NCBI RefSeq assembly: GCF_040802235.1
Contig: NC_133166.1
Span: 1,240,001 to 1,304,000 of the forward strand
DNA length: 64,000 nucleotides
Reading direction: 5' to 3'
DNA from: Manis javanica
Lineage: Eukaryota > Chordata > Mammalia > Pholidota > Manidae
Part shown: piece after piece, positions 12,880-24,299 of the stretch
Numbering within the stretch: the first letter of the stretch is position 1
Layout: each line of letters starts with the position of its first letter
Program-made: the position numbers and the translations under genes
The notes under the pieces: generated by a model
The model's input: the letters and a program-made list of their open reading frames with translations, nothing else
Database searches by the model: none
What the model was told of the DNA's origin: nothing

Positions 12880-13380
12880 GCTGTTGCTTACAACTAAAAA
12901 AGCTTAATTGATACAGAAATCAGTAGCAGGATTGTTACAGAAAAGAAACTATCAGGGAAATTGGAGGAATCAAGAATGAGAGAGAGAGATTTATTATAAG
13001 GAATTGGGTCATGTAAGTATGGAGGCTGAGAAGTCCCAGGATCTGCAGTCAGCAAGCTAGAGACACTAGAAAGTCAATGGTGTACGTTCCAGTCTGAGTA
13101 AGAGTTCAAAAACAGGAAAAAACCTATGTCCCAATTCAAAGACTGGCAGAGAGAGCAAATTTTCCCTTACTGAGCCTTTTGTTCTTTTCAGGCCTTCAAC
13201 AGATTAGATGAGGCCCACCCACATTGAGGAGGGCAATCTGCTTTACCCATTTACCAATTCAAATATTCTCTCATCCAGGAACACCCTCACAGACACACCC
13301 AGAATAATGTCTAACTAAATATTTGGGTCCCCCATGACCAGTCAAGTTGACCCATAAAATTAATTATCATGTGATTGGCT
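12880..13380 (+). repeat. Ancient interspersed repeat, family not assigned
   Basis: The order 'gagagagagatttattataa', 'ggaattgggtcatgtaagta', 'caacagattagatgaggccc', 'acccacattgaggagggcaa' and 'caagttgacccataaaatta' is common repeat wording in mammalian genomes. I cannot name the family. There is no coding potential. Confidence 0.45.
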
Positions 13381-13739
13381 GGCTATCTTGCCTGAATCAG
13401 ACTGAAATGGTGAGAATATATCCAGTATTATGATATAAGATGCAGACCAAGACTCTATAGCTCAGAGTAGTGAAACAACCAGTAGATTATGATCTTGAAA
13501 TGTGAGGACTAGTAAAGGTGAAGCTTTGGGAACTGTGAGATCTCTGTCACACACTCAGTGTGTGGCAGTTATCAGTAAAGCATGGGTAATTCAAGATTAT
13601 GTGGTAAGAAGTTGTTTCTAAAAACACTAGATGGTGTTTACTTAATAGTTTGGTAGACTTCTGTTTTATGCCTCCAGCTTCTGCCATTGTCAGACCTAGT
13701 AGTGTAGGGGACACATAAACAGTGACACGGTTGTCACTT

Positions 13740-14400
13740 TGACGTGTATTTAGATCTGAATGACAAATCAGCTATATCTCATCTCTTTTCTCCTGATTGT
13801 TTCCAGACTGAAATATCTCTTCCAAGGATGGCACATAAGGTGCTCCCTGCTTAAAAAAATAATCATAAATAACTCAGACACAAGGACCTGGGAGGGCTCA
13901 TTTCTCTGGTCTAGGATGGTGGAAGAAATATTCAACACCATAACCCACAGCATTGCACCAGCTAGGTGTACTGTGGCCCACGCCATAGCACATGAAACCA
14001 ACAGGTTGTCCATTCACAAGCACTTAGATATATATGAAAAATGTGCAGAAAATGGGGACTAAGAAGTGCTGCTGTAGAGAGAGTGTTCTGAAAGCTTTTG
14101 GTACACTGGTTAGGTCCACTTTTGCATGGTACAAAGCCACAGCAACATATTTTATTGATGTCACTTTTTGTATTTTGCAATAAGCATTTTCATGTGCAAT
14201 AAATTCACAACCCAGAAGCACATGAAATTCAAGAATGTTGATGATGACTATGCATTTTGCACAAGATGTTTGTCAGCATTTATCATCCATTGTGGGAGTC
14301 ATAGAGATGTCCATGAGGACCTGAAAAGTAGAAGATACAGATCTGCTGAAGATGCATCAACATCAGCTTTCAAAGCCTGCCTGATGATAATGATTTAATA
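13740..14400 (+). pseudogene. Weak relic of a BED/hAT-type zinc-finger protein
   Basis: Between about 14219 and 14398 an open stretch reads KFKNVDDDYAFCTRC, then a histidine- and glycine-containing middle, then DLKSRRYRSAEDASTSAFKAC. The C-x2-C pair followed by a basic 'K-S-x-x-x-x-S-A' block and a serine/threonine-rich tail resembles the BED-like finger found at the front of hAT transposases and their domesticated relatives. The histidines expected after the basic block look replaced (Y in place of the last one). No start, catalytic core or partner domain could be followed, and stops appear beyond 14400. It may be a transposon or retrocopy remnant, or a chance resemblance. Confidence 0.25.
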
Positions 14401-14404
14401 CAGC

Positions 14405-15515
14405 AGGTGTGTTGACATTTTGCTGTGTGAAGCACTACTTCTCATTCACATCGAAGGTGAAATTCACATCAAAGATGTGAAATGATAGCTCATTTATTAC
14501 TTCCAATCTTTTGCATACAAAGAAAAAGTAAAGCAATACTTGATAACGTATGGGTTCCAATGGAAAAGGACAGTTTTACACCCAGTGAGATGATGACAGT
14601 TTTATATGAGTGTCATTAAATGCTTCAGACAGAAAACCATTTGTTATTCCAATAAATTTATTTTTTCATCCAATTCATCAAAGTAAAACTGTTGGAATTT
14701 CATTCTGTCAGAGATGAAGTATCTGTCATTATTGTGAACACTGTTGTAAATTCAGCATAAAATATTAACCTTGAAGAAACACTTCTTGTTTTTGTGGTGA
14801 TACTATAAATACAAATGTTAGGAAAGCACAGTGACATAATAAAAGTAATGTTCTTATTGAATTATGAAACCCGGGGACAAAACATGTATTTGGAATCAGT
14901 TGTGGTACACATAATTTAGGATCACATCCAAACAAGTTATGATGGTTCATCAAAATAGAAGCTATAGTTGTGAAAATTTACAAATATTTTCATATAGACA
15001 CAATTAGAATAATGGACATACAAAATACTTTACCAATATGGAAATTCTTATCCATAGGATAAAAATAATACGTAGAAGTATGTAAGCTTTTGAAAAGTCT
15101 TTTTAATCAACCTAAGTGATCTGCAATAATATTGGACTCTTTCATTAAAACATTCTCAAAACTGTATTGTATTATTTAAAATCATTTAGAAATTTTGCAT
15201 CTTTAATCAAAGTATGTAATGAATGAAGCATAAAAACTGTCAGCTTTTGAAAGCGTTAGCAAGTTCTAAGTATTGAAAACAAATCTTGCAAACTGAAAGG
15301 CATGGAAATTCATTCCTCGATAGTAAGGGGAACACTAAACAAAATAAACAAATAAAAACAATGTACAGGATGTAATTCAGAAACTACATAATTGTGACTT
15401 GGAATTCATTGTTCTGTGGCAATACTCATTTGTTGAAGTTCCTAATTTTAAACTGGCCAAAATTACATCCTGAACAGGAGTGAAATGACTAATAAACCCA
15501 ATCATTTTCAGGATT
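14405..15515. other. AT-rich intergenic DNA
   Basis: It may continue the relic upstream, but every frame is broken by stops. No named repeat was recognised. A small local repetition ('cattcacatcgaaggtgaaa' followed by a similar phrase) occurs at 14444-14480. Confidence 0.4.
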
Positions 15516-15517
15516 TA

Positions 15518-15680
15518 CAGTCTTTTATTGAGATATAACTGACATACATAACATTATATTCATTTCAGGGGTACCATGTGATGATTTGATATTTGTATAC
15601 ATTGCAACCAGCATTTAAATTTGGTGAAACATTCAAAATAGTCATAATTTTTTTACTTTTCTCTCATAAAATTTTGCCAA
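15518..15680 (-). mobile_element. LINE-1 3'-end fragment, antisense
   Basis: 'cttttattgagatataactg' and 'acatacataacattatattc' are the reverse complement of an old L1 3' terminus. Short and diverged. Confidence 0.6.
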
Positions 15681-15785
15681 GGAAAGATATTTTAACTGGA
15701 GGCAAAAATGCACGTGTGAAAATACAGAGGGTGAAATATTTATACAGTTCAATGTGAAGAAAATGAGAATTAAGAATATCTTCAC

Positions 15786-16290
15786 TTAGATTCTGTAACA
15801 TTTTTCTACGTTGATACATAATAACCACACTAGAGGGGGTAAGGCTTTGATAATGTGGGTAACTGTTGAACCACTGTGCTGTACATTTGAAACCATCATA
15901 AGATAATATATCGATACTTCAATAAAAAAAAGAATATCTTCATTTAGCAAAATTTTCTTAAAGGAAAAGTAATGTCCCACCAACAATATTACAGTTTATG
16001 GCAATAATCTGGATGAATCTCACTAACATAATTTGAATGAAAGGAATCAGACACAAATAACAACATACTGTAAGATTCCAGATGGAAAAGAGGACAAAAG
16101 CAAGCAAGCTCATCAATGTGGTCAGAATCACAGGGCAGTGAAGGCAGTGGTGCCCAGTAGTGTTTCAAGACTTGAGATGTGTTTAATCTCGATCTGGGGC
16201 TAGTAACTCAGGTTTGTAAAAATTCATGCATGATATTCATTATTCTGAATTTTTGTTTCACTTCAAAGACACTTTTTTTAATATTATGGA
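15786..16290 (+). mobile_element. LINE-1 3'-region fragments, sense
   Basis: The part at 15786-15935 matches an L1 3' end: 'tgaaccactgtgctgtacat', 'ttgaaaccatcataagataa', then an A-rich tail. After it, 15990-16290 carries L1 3'-UTR-like text ('ggatgaatctcactaacata', 'gaatcagacacaaataacaa'). These are two diverged pieces, possibly rearranged. They have no coding capacity. Confidence 0.55.
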
Positions 16291-16294
16291 TATT

Positions 16295-17100
16295 AAGGAT
16301 ATTCTTCTACATGACCATAATATTATAATACCATTACCATACCTGAGAAAATGACCAAATTACCCCAAAACATAATTTCCTTTCTAGTCTGAATTCATAA
16401 TTTCCTTTTTATTCATGAATGGGTTTTCTTATTCTTATGAGTTTTAATCAGGAGCCACTCTAAGTTCAAGCACATGTTCTTTTAATCTAGCACAGTATCC
16501 CTTCTTGTTTATTTGTTACAAGTCACTGATAGCTGTGTTATAAGTATTCTCTATTCAAGATTTTTCTGTTGGTCGTTAATAGCTATGAATTCTAACATGA
16601 CCTCCAATGGCCTTGTATAATGCTCTCCCCTAGAATGAGGGCAGGACCTATGAATATGATGTGCTAACACTCCTGTTATTAAGTTAACAGATTTTGAAGA
16701 TATAAGGTCCCTTTATATCAGTTGCCTCTGAGTTCATGAAAAGGGAGATTACCTGGAGTGGGCCTGACCTAATGGAGTAAGCCCAAAAGCACATTCCAAA
16801 GCAGCAGAGATGTTCTCCAGCTGACCCTGAAGAAGTAAGCTGCCACAGGGCAGTGACCTGAGGGTGGGCTCAGGACCTCTCTGGAATCGTGACTGTGTTT
16901 GTCCCAGAAACCAGCCTCACTCCACCAGGGCTGGCACGATCCACGGTGGAACTAAGTTCTCTGCTTCTCAGTTTATTAGCGGTTCCTGCCACCCAGTGTT
17001 CTTAGTCTTCCCTTGTGCCCAGTGCACAATCCTGAGGCTTCCCCCACTAACCCGAGTCTAGACTGTCCGTAGCTCTGTTCAGCCCCACCACTGCCAGGTC
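16295..17100. other. Intergenic DNA, no recognised feature
   Basis: AT-rich at first, turning GC-richer after 16.7 kb. No gene or nameable repeat. Confidence 0.45.
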
Positions 17101-19418
17101 AAGTGTTCCGACTATTCCAGCGCTCCCTTGACATCACACCTGAGGTTCTTACAGGTGGAAGATTCTATACAGAGGCCTAAAACCACTGACAGGGCGAGGG
17201 AGGGCCCAGCAGGCAAAACTGCAGGCCAACTGACCCCACCCCATGGGGGGGTATGTCCACCCCTATCTATTTTATGCACTAAGTTTCTGTGTGCTGCTAT
17301 GAAGAGATGTGCTGTTGAAATAATCTGAGGACCACCTGCTAAAGCCAATATTTTCCTACCACAGAAGAGAAACTGAGGCCCAAGAGAGAGGAAGTACCTA
17401 GCCTAAGATCCCTCAGAGCATTCCCACCAGAGCCAGAAACAGATTGCGGCTGAACCCACTCCCTGCCCCCGGGTCTGTGTCCTCTGTGACATGACATCGA
17501 GTGTACTTAGACCGCAGGTCTGGGGCCACAGACTTGACAGGCCTGCTTCATTGGCCTATTTTTCAGCCTCTCCCTGGAGACCCTAAGCCTGTCCAGTGTC
17601 ACTAGATTAATTCTGGCTTTGAAGATCATGGGCTGTGAGCAGGCTCAGGTGGCCCTGGAACAGGGGGGTCTGACTTCTTCAAAAACACCAACCCTGTGGC
17701 AGGGTCCCTAGAAGAAAGGAGGTCTAGATGGGCAAGCTCCCGCATGGCATGCCTGTCTCTGCCGATACCTCAGCGAGGAAGTAAGGGAAGTTAGTTGTCA
17801 GGATGTGAGAGGCAGGCTTGGGGCTGCAGGGGACCAGAACAGCCATGAGGGGGTCACAGAGCCTGGAGGGCTCCGGAGGGATAGACAGGCAGGCAGGGCA
17901 AAGGCTGGGGGCTCGGGCGCACTCCCTCTCCTTCTCTGCTGGGTTTCCTGGAAGGCTCTGCAAATGTACCCTTGGCCTCCCACAGGAAACCAGGCCCACA
18001 GGTTCCGAAACAGAAGACCCCAAGCTCACACTCCCAGGAAAGGACAGCCCCATGCTCTGTCTAATGTTCCTGTGGCTCTGCTCTCATCAATGCCAGTGAG
18101 GACACTGTCCAGGCCCCCAGATACCTGCCAAGGTTCAGGCCCTCGGACATCTCCATGGAAGGAGGCGTGCTCATCAGGGCTGTGGCCCCCTTACACACAG
18201 TGCTGGGTCAGCCACAGGTCACATTCCAGCAGCCTCCGGAGCAGCTACTATGCCAACGGTGGGTCATGCTCTTTATCCCTGGGGAGGGGAGTGGGGAAAA
18301 GCCTTCCTGGTCACTGTAGACAGCTGGGGCCCAGACCTGTCTCTGACCCTCAGGGCCCTCTGGCAGTGAGACCCTCAGCAGGACCTGTCCCCTGTGCTGA
18401 GCACTGGGTAGTAGAGACTCTGTTTCAGTCCTGGTTCCCCCTGAGTCTAGAATCACCAAGTCAAGGTCCCTTCTCTCTCTGGGCCTCAATGTGCCCCTCT
18501 GCACAATGCTGGCATTTTCCTTAAAAGAGAAGAGCTCTGCAGCCTTAGGCTTGCAAAAGGCTTCAGATCACTGTGGCTGGTGGGGAGATGCACCCATGGG
18601 CACATTTGTGGGGCCAAAGGGAAGGCAGCCCAAGGCCCACCCTTGTCAGCAACTGTCTCCCACAGGCCCAGCTCCACAGATACCTGGCCTGTGTGCAAGG
18701 CTTCACTGGCTGCTAACCAGATTTCAATGTGCAGGGTCTGTCCAGAAAGAGGCCCAGGAAGTGTGTAGCCAGACTTCAGTGTCCCTCACCCTTTGTCTGT
18801 CTCTTTGCTGCCTCCATAGATCTTTTCCACAGCACCCAGTTTATGTCTTTTCCTCAGTCATGGCTGACTGCTTGTGTATGTGGCTATTTGTCTGTGCCAG
18901 TGTTTGCCAGCACCGTGGTCATGTTTGCTGGGCATGTGGCCACAGTCTGTGTGCATGTCTGTCCCACTCACTAGGGTCTGTGTTGCCTGTCACCCTGTCT
19001 CTGGATGTACCTGTCTTTGCACCTGAGTCACCCGCCCCAGCCCCTGTGTCTGCCTGGTTATGTGTCACACCCACTCACCAGCTGTCTGCCTGATTTGTGG
19101 CCCTGATGCTATATACGGACCTATATTGTGTCAGCCTCTCTGCATGTCTGCAAGTCTGTGCATCTTCTCTCTGTCTGCCAGTTTGGTTGTCTCTTTTTCC
19201 ATCCCTGGGGAGCCAACCAATCGTATCTACTTGTGCACATCTGCACCCTAGAATCCCCAGCCCCCGCAAGGCTTCTCATTTCAGCAAACGTACATCCAAA
19301 CTCGGCCTCACACCCCACCTTGCCCACGCTCCCCCCAAGGAGACACTCTGGGGCTGTTTTGTGTGGCTCTGCAGAATGCCCCTGAACAATCCTAACCACG
19401 TGTCCTACCCCCTCTAAG
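17101..19418. other. GC-rich intergenic DNA upstream of the class C receptor relic
   Basis: Composition shifts to GC-rich. Open frames of up to 239 codons exist on the plus strand (17805-18524), with others at 18491-19093 and on the minus strand. They are rich in Pro, Ser, Cys and Trp, have no recognisable domains, and overlap each other in several frames. They look like by-products of GC content. Around 18780-19200 the DNA is a degenerate TGTCTGT/pyrimidine-rich stretch. I searched here by eye for exon 1 of the V2R-like relic (signal peptide plus a C-x-L-x-G type segment) and found none. Confidence 0.4.
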
Positions 19419-19710
19419 AGTCAATGTCTGTTTTGTCCTGAACTTCCTGGGCCTTCGCTTTGCTGTATCCCAGGCAAAAATGGACCCAGCCTTCCTGCCT
19501 AATATCACCATGGGACTGAAGGTCTATGATTCCTGCATCTCAGGGACCCAGTCCCTGAAGAGTACACTGGCCCTCCTGTCCCACCAGCCCCAGACCACAC
19601 CCAACTTCAGCTGTGGCCCCAGGCAACTGCTCCTGGGGGTGGTTGGAGATATGACCTCCCCAGAGTCCAGGCCCATGGCTGAGCTGCTCTCCATGTACAG
19701 AGTCCCTCAG
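19419..19710 (+). pseudogene. V2R-like relic, exon 2 (Venus-flytrap domain start)
   Basis: The frame is open for the whole block. It reads NFLGLRFAVSQAK, then DPAFLPNITMGLKVYDSC, then LLSHQPQTTPNFSCG, then LLGVVGDMTSPESRPMAELL and ends SMYRVPQ. That is the class C order: a helix of the first lobe, the LPNITxG-x(2)-YDSC segment, then GVVGD before the SxxMAxLL helix. The last complete codon is followed directly by GTAAGA, a good phase-0 donor, at 19711. The left edge is uncertain, with candidate acceptors AG at about 19417-19420 after a pyrimidine-rich run. No inactivating change is visible in this piece. Confidence 0.83.
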
Positions 19711-20016
19711 GTAAGAGGGAACAACTGAATGCTCTAGCAGGTGCACATGCCAAGGTGCTGGAGGAAAGACCTGCACCTGGATGGAAAGATCGCAGATGAC
19801 CATGGAAAGGTCACTTCTCTTCTCCGGGCCTGGACCTCCCCTCCCGTTCTATAATTGGGGGAGCAGGTATCAGGCTTTCTTGGTGGTTCCCTAATGCTGG
19901 TCCTGAACTGGTACTGATGTCTGATGATCTTTTCTCTGGTTTGCATCAAGATGACAAAGAAATGACATGGTGTACACATGTGCCAGAGTGAGCCCTCCTA
20001 AGCAGTGATTTTCTTT

Positions 20017-20700
20017 TTCTTTCTTTTTCTTTTTTTTTCCAGTTTTACTGAGATGTAGTTGACATACCACAACGTGTAAGTTTAAGATGTACAGCATCAC
20101 AGTCCAATTCACATATACTGTGACATGATTCACAATAAGTTGACTTAGAATCCTTCCTCTCTCACAGACACAATAAGAAGAGAAAGCAAAAAGGAAGAAT
20201 TTTTTTTTTCCCTGTGAGTAAAACTCAGGATTTACTCTCCAGCTCTTTCCTATATGTCCTAGAGCAGTATTGTCTATACCCATCATGCTGTATATTACAT
20301 CCCAAGTACTTAAGTATCTTGTAACTGGAAGTTTATACCTTTTGACCACCATTCTCCCATTTCCCCTCCCCTGACTCCCCACCTCTGGTAACCTCAAATC
20401 TGATCTCTTTTCTTATGAGTTTTCTTGGGCTTTGTTTTTTTTAGATTCCACATATAAGTGAGATTATACAGTATTTGTCTTTCCCTGACTGGCTTCTCTC
20501 ACATTAATGCCTTCAAGGCCCATCGATGTTGTCCCAAGTGGCACAGGATTTCCTCATTTTTTGTACCAACATAATATTTGATTGTATGTGTTTATATATA
20601 CCACAACTTCTTCATCTATTTGTTCACTGATGGCCAGTTAGGTTGTTTCCATGTCTTGGCTATTGTAGGTTTACTTTTCCAACCAACTTTGTGACAGCAT
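20017..20700 (-). mobile_element. LINE-1 3'-region fragment, antisense
   Basis: It opens with a T/C-rich run (the antisense poly-A tail) at 20009-20040, followed by 'gttttactgagatgtagttg' and 'acataccacaacgtgtaagt'. Later text at about 20430-20680 ('gattccacatataagtgaga', 'gatggccagttaggttgttt') matches the antisense end of L1 ORF2. It is an old copy inside the first large intron of the class C relic. Confidence 0.7.
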
Positions 20701-20704
20701 AAAA

Positions 20705-21335
20705 CTTTGGCATCCTTGGGCCAAATGCCAGTAATGTCTTTGTCAATCAGTTAAACGGACTGGAACACACGTCCTTTAACATCTGAGGGCTGGTGACAGC
20801 ACTCAAGATTTATGGCCCAGGCCAGGATGACCTCCCTCCTCCTCCTCCCCACCTTTCTCAGAAAGTTGAATAAGTGACAGACTATTTGGCTGGAAATCTT
20901 GATGTTTCTATGAAACATCTGCCCAGACTTGAGTTCTGTTTGATCTTGTATATCAAATCTGTTAGGCAGGGAAACAATGTTCATCAAATCATTATTCAGG
21001 TGGAAATTATGTTCCCCCAGCATGCCTGGAAGTAAAGTACATGACTGCTGACTTGTGATCTGAAAAGATAACCCAAGAAATATTAAATATCTTCCCTTCT
21101 AGATTCCACTGAGGCCTCGTATGTCACAATTAAAAAATGGATATCATCCAATTAGATGCAAACACTTGCTCACAATAACTATGCTTGAGTAATGCATAGC
21201 TGTTGTCAGCCATTCATACCTTAGTATAAATGAATTTATCTCACACTTTCTTCTGCAATAATGGCTAAGAGCAACTTGGTAATAACTATATCTATTGGAT
21301 AACTACCATTAGTGGAAACTGTTCTTTAGATATTT
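20705..21335. other. Intronic/intergenic DNA, no recognised feature
   Basis: No coding or repeat identity was assigned. Confidence 0.4.
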
Positions 21336-21605
21336 TGCATATATCATAATTCTTATGAAGATCAAATGAGATGATACATGTAAAACACTCAGGAAAATGT
21401 CTGACTTAATTAAGTACTATGTTCAGTCTTTCTTAGTATTATAGTCATTTTTATTATCTCATTTAATCCTCACAACAACTCCATGAGGTAGCTTTTATTA
21501 CTATCCCCATTTTACAGATGATGAACTTGAGGACTGAAGAGGAATTGTCACTTGCCAAAGATCACACAGCTAATAAGGAGTAGTCTGAGATTCAAAGCCG
21601 GGCAA
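21336..21605 (-). repeat. MIR-type SINE remnants
   Basis: Text such as 'gatcaaatgagatgatacat' followed by 'tctcatttaatcctcacaac' and 'ccccattttacagatgatga' and 'cacacagctaataagg' is typical MIR wording. It probably represents two neighbouring old copies in different orientation. The strand given is tentative. Confidence 0.5.
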
Positions 21606-21609
21606 CTTG

Positions 21610-23300
21610 ACTCCCAGGGTACAGGAAGGTACAAAAGCCAGGAGGAGACAGGAGGGAAGTCACCTAAATGTAAATTCTGCCTGTGGTGGGGCTGGTTAGT
21701 ATTTCCAAATTTTTACTAAGCACACTATCCATGGTGTAAAGTGCTGTACTATGTATAATGTCCCATGAGGCACATATGAGGCCATGATCTCATCCTGGAA
21801 ATGCTCACACTCTGGACAAGAAGGCCAGCATGAACCAGAAGTGAAATAACACTGGGGTACACATATGGTTCTCAAAGGGTCAACCACAGGACTCAGGGAA
21901 GAAAACCCCAGCCTCAAGGTTCCCAATTGGAATGTTGGGTCACAGTGACCATAGCTTCTAAACCAGACATCAGGACATATGGCTAACAGACAATTGCTTT
22001 TTCTAGTTTTTTATTTATGTGGAAAGTCTTAAAGAAGTATGAAAATAAATCACTTTTGTTAGATCTTAACAGATTTAATTGAAGTTAAAGTGCATGAAAT
22101 CAGACCCATCCCCAAGGTTACCAGCTACTTTGAGGTTGCACTCCAGCACAGTGGGTGATGTTAGACCTGAGACCATGCTCTTCACAGGGCCACCCCTTCC
22201 ACATCAAGTCCTTCTTCTACAGCCCCATAGCTCTCAAATTGAACCAACAGCCATTGCTCCTGGGTTAAGAGCCCCAGTGACGGGAGGAAAATCTTCCGAA
22301 TACATTTAGCATTGAGTTGCAAATTATTAGTCTCAGCTTTGTAACTCCAGAAAAGTCACTGCTCACACCTATTCAACAGATGTTTTCTGCACAACAGCTG
22401 CATGCCAGATCATAATCTCCCAAGACACAATATGAGTAATACCCCATTGCCAACTTCAAACAGCTCATGGTTGAGTGGGCACGAAAAGATGGTGTTATGG
22501 TTCCAGGAAAGAAGCACTCCCTCCAAATGACTGGTATTGGTGGGGCTGGCTCAGGCTACGCAAAATCACAGTCAAAACTGGACAATACTTATTAACTCAG
22601 AGTGAGAAATGTGATTCCCAATACGACCAGCAGCCTCGTGATGGCTGGTCAGTGTATTTTCTCCCTGCAGAAAAGCCTCTATCTGAAGTCAAATTATTCT
22701 CAGCACAGTAATCCATGAACCTAAAATAAGAGCATAAGGAAGAAACTGGCCTATTGTCTCTATGAAAAAAGATCTCCCCAGGCACCCAGAGTGTTCAGCT
22801 CCACTGAGACTCCCTCTGCCTTGAAGAGGAGATAACCACACAGGCACGTTGAGTCTTTCTTCAGTTGATTTTATTGCCACCCTCCTGGGAGAGGCTTCCT
22901 TAGTCACATTCCAGCCCTGAGGGTAGACCCCGCCCACCTCTGGGTCTCCTTAGCATCACAACCCAGTGGGTCACTTGTGAAAAGGTTAACCTCAGCGAAT
23001 GTAAATCCGGTTTCCTCAGGATTAACCTCGGACGCCACACTTACTAGGAATAAAGCCCCACACACCGAATAGTGTGTACACCTCTCACACACTGGCGACC
23101 CCACTCCAGTTGGGTGGCGCCTTTATTTTGCTAAAATTCAAGGGAGCTCCGAGTTCACTACATCTTAAATACTTGAGCCTTTGGCAATAGTCCTTGCTTT
23201 TCCCAACTCTGATTCTGCAAAAACCCAGAGTAAAATCAGAAGATCTGATAGAGACTCTCCTTTGACACAAGCGCTGGAAGGAGGGACCCGGACAGAGATG
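21610..23300. other. Intronic/intergenic DNA with a possible LTR-like patch
   Basis: Mostly unassigned. Around 22900-23140 there is a CpG-containing patch with an AATAAA (at about 23049) followed by 'cacacactggcgaccccact' and 'gggtggcgcc'. It faintly resembles the end of an endogenous retroviral LTR. No internal viral genes are visible, so it is not called as an element. Confidence 0.3.
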
Positions 23301-23370
23301 GGCTGGGAAGCAGAGGAGCTAGAAATTGTGAAGGCTTGCAAGTTAGTAAACCTGGATTTGAATCTCAGCG

Positions 23371-23865
23371 CTATTTTTTTTCTTCCTTTTTTTTTATTGA
23401 AGTATCGTTGATATACAATCTTACATTGGTTTCACGTATACAGTACAGTGGTTCAATAGTTACCCACATTATTAAATCCTCATCCCAACTAGTGCAGTTA
23501 CTATCTGTCAACATAAAGAGATGTTACAGAATCATTGGCTATATTCTCCAAGCTGTATTCCCATTCCTGTGACCAACTAACATTATGTTTGAGAACTTTC
23601 ATACCCCTTTACCTCCTCACTCTCCTCACCCACCCACCCCAACCGCTCCCCCACCAGTCACATCTCAGCATCTGTGAGTCCACTGCTATTTTGTTCATTT
23701 TGTTTTGTTTTGTTTGTATAGTCCACAAATAAGTAAAATCATATTGTATTTGTCTTCCCCCCACCTGGCTTATTTCACTGAGCATAATACCCTCTAGGTC
23801 CATCCATGTCGTCACAAATGGTAGGATTTCTTTCTTTTTTATGACTGAACAATATTCCATTAACA
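23371..23865 (-). mobile_element. LINE-1 3'-end insertion, antisense
   Basis: It starts with a T-rich run (antisense poly-A) and 'attgaagtatcgttgatata', then continues through 'aactagtgcagttactatct' and 'cacctggcttatttcactga' to 'gaacaatattccatta', the antisense end of ORF2. It is 5'-truncated at about 495 bp. Target-site duplicates are too diverged to delimit. Confidence 0.8.
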
Positions 23866-23927
23866 CTGCTTTTTAATTATGTGATCTCAACAAATTAAGT
23901 CATTCCTTTTGAGCTTCACATTCATTT

Positions 23928-24238
23928 ATTTTTTTTTTGATATTTTTATTGAAGTATAGTGGATATATAATATTATATTGGTTTCAAGTATACAACATAG
24001 TGATTCAACAGTTATATACAATGTTAAATCCTCACCCCAACTAGTGTAGTTACAGTCAACACAGAAGGATTGTAGAGAACTATATTCTCTATGCTGTACT
24101 TTTATCCCCATGACTAATTTATATTATGATCAAGATCTTGTGTCTCTTTATCCCCTTTACTTCCATCCACCGACCCAATTCTTCCCCCACGGTAACCACC
24201 AGTCACTTCTCAGTGTCTATGAGTCTACTGCTGTTTTG
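23928..24238 (-). mobile_element. Second LINE-1 3'-end insertion, antisense
   Basis: A T run then 'tatttttattgaagtatagt' and 'ccaactagtgtagttacagt' mark another antisense L1 3' end, about 310 bp, ending 'gtctactgctgttttg'. It is flanked by 'ttcacatt' at 23915 and 24239, a probable target-site duplication of at least 8 bp. Confidence 0.78.
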
Positions 24239-24299
24239 TTCACATTTCCTCATTTATAAAGGAAGGTAACAAAGATTAATGATGACATATCTACTTGTA

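Larger units (their letters stand above)
23310..24290 (+). repeat. MIR-type SINE split by two L1 insertions
   Basis: A MIR can be followed in three pieces: 'ggatttgaatctcagcgct' ending near 23370, 'tgatctcaacaaattaagtc' to 'gagcttcacattcattt' at 23866-23927, and 'cctcatttataaaggaag' from 24248. The two gaps are filled by antisense L1 3' ends. The order gives relative ages: the MIR first, both L1s later. Confidence 0.65.

Noticed and set aside
17805-18524. Open frame of 239 codons on the + strand
   Set aside because: No domain or start context was recognised, it overlaps frames on the other strand, and it lies in GC-rich DNA. Probably composition-driven.
18491-19093. Open frame of 200 codons on the + strand
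   Set aside because: Cys-, Ser- and Leu-rich text derived from a TGTCTGT-like stretch; no family.
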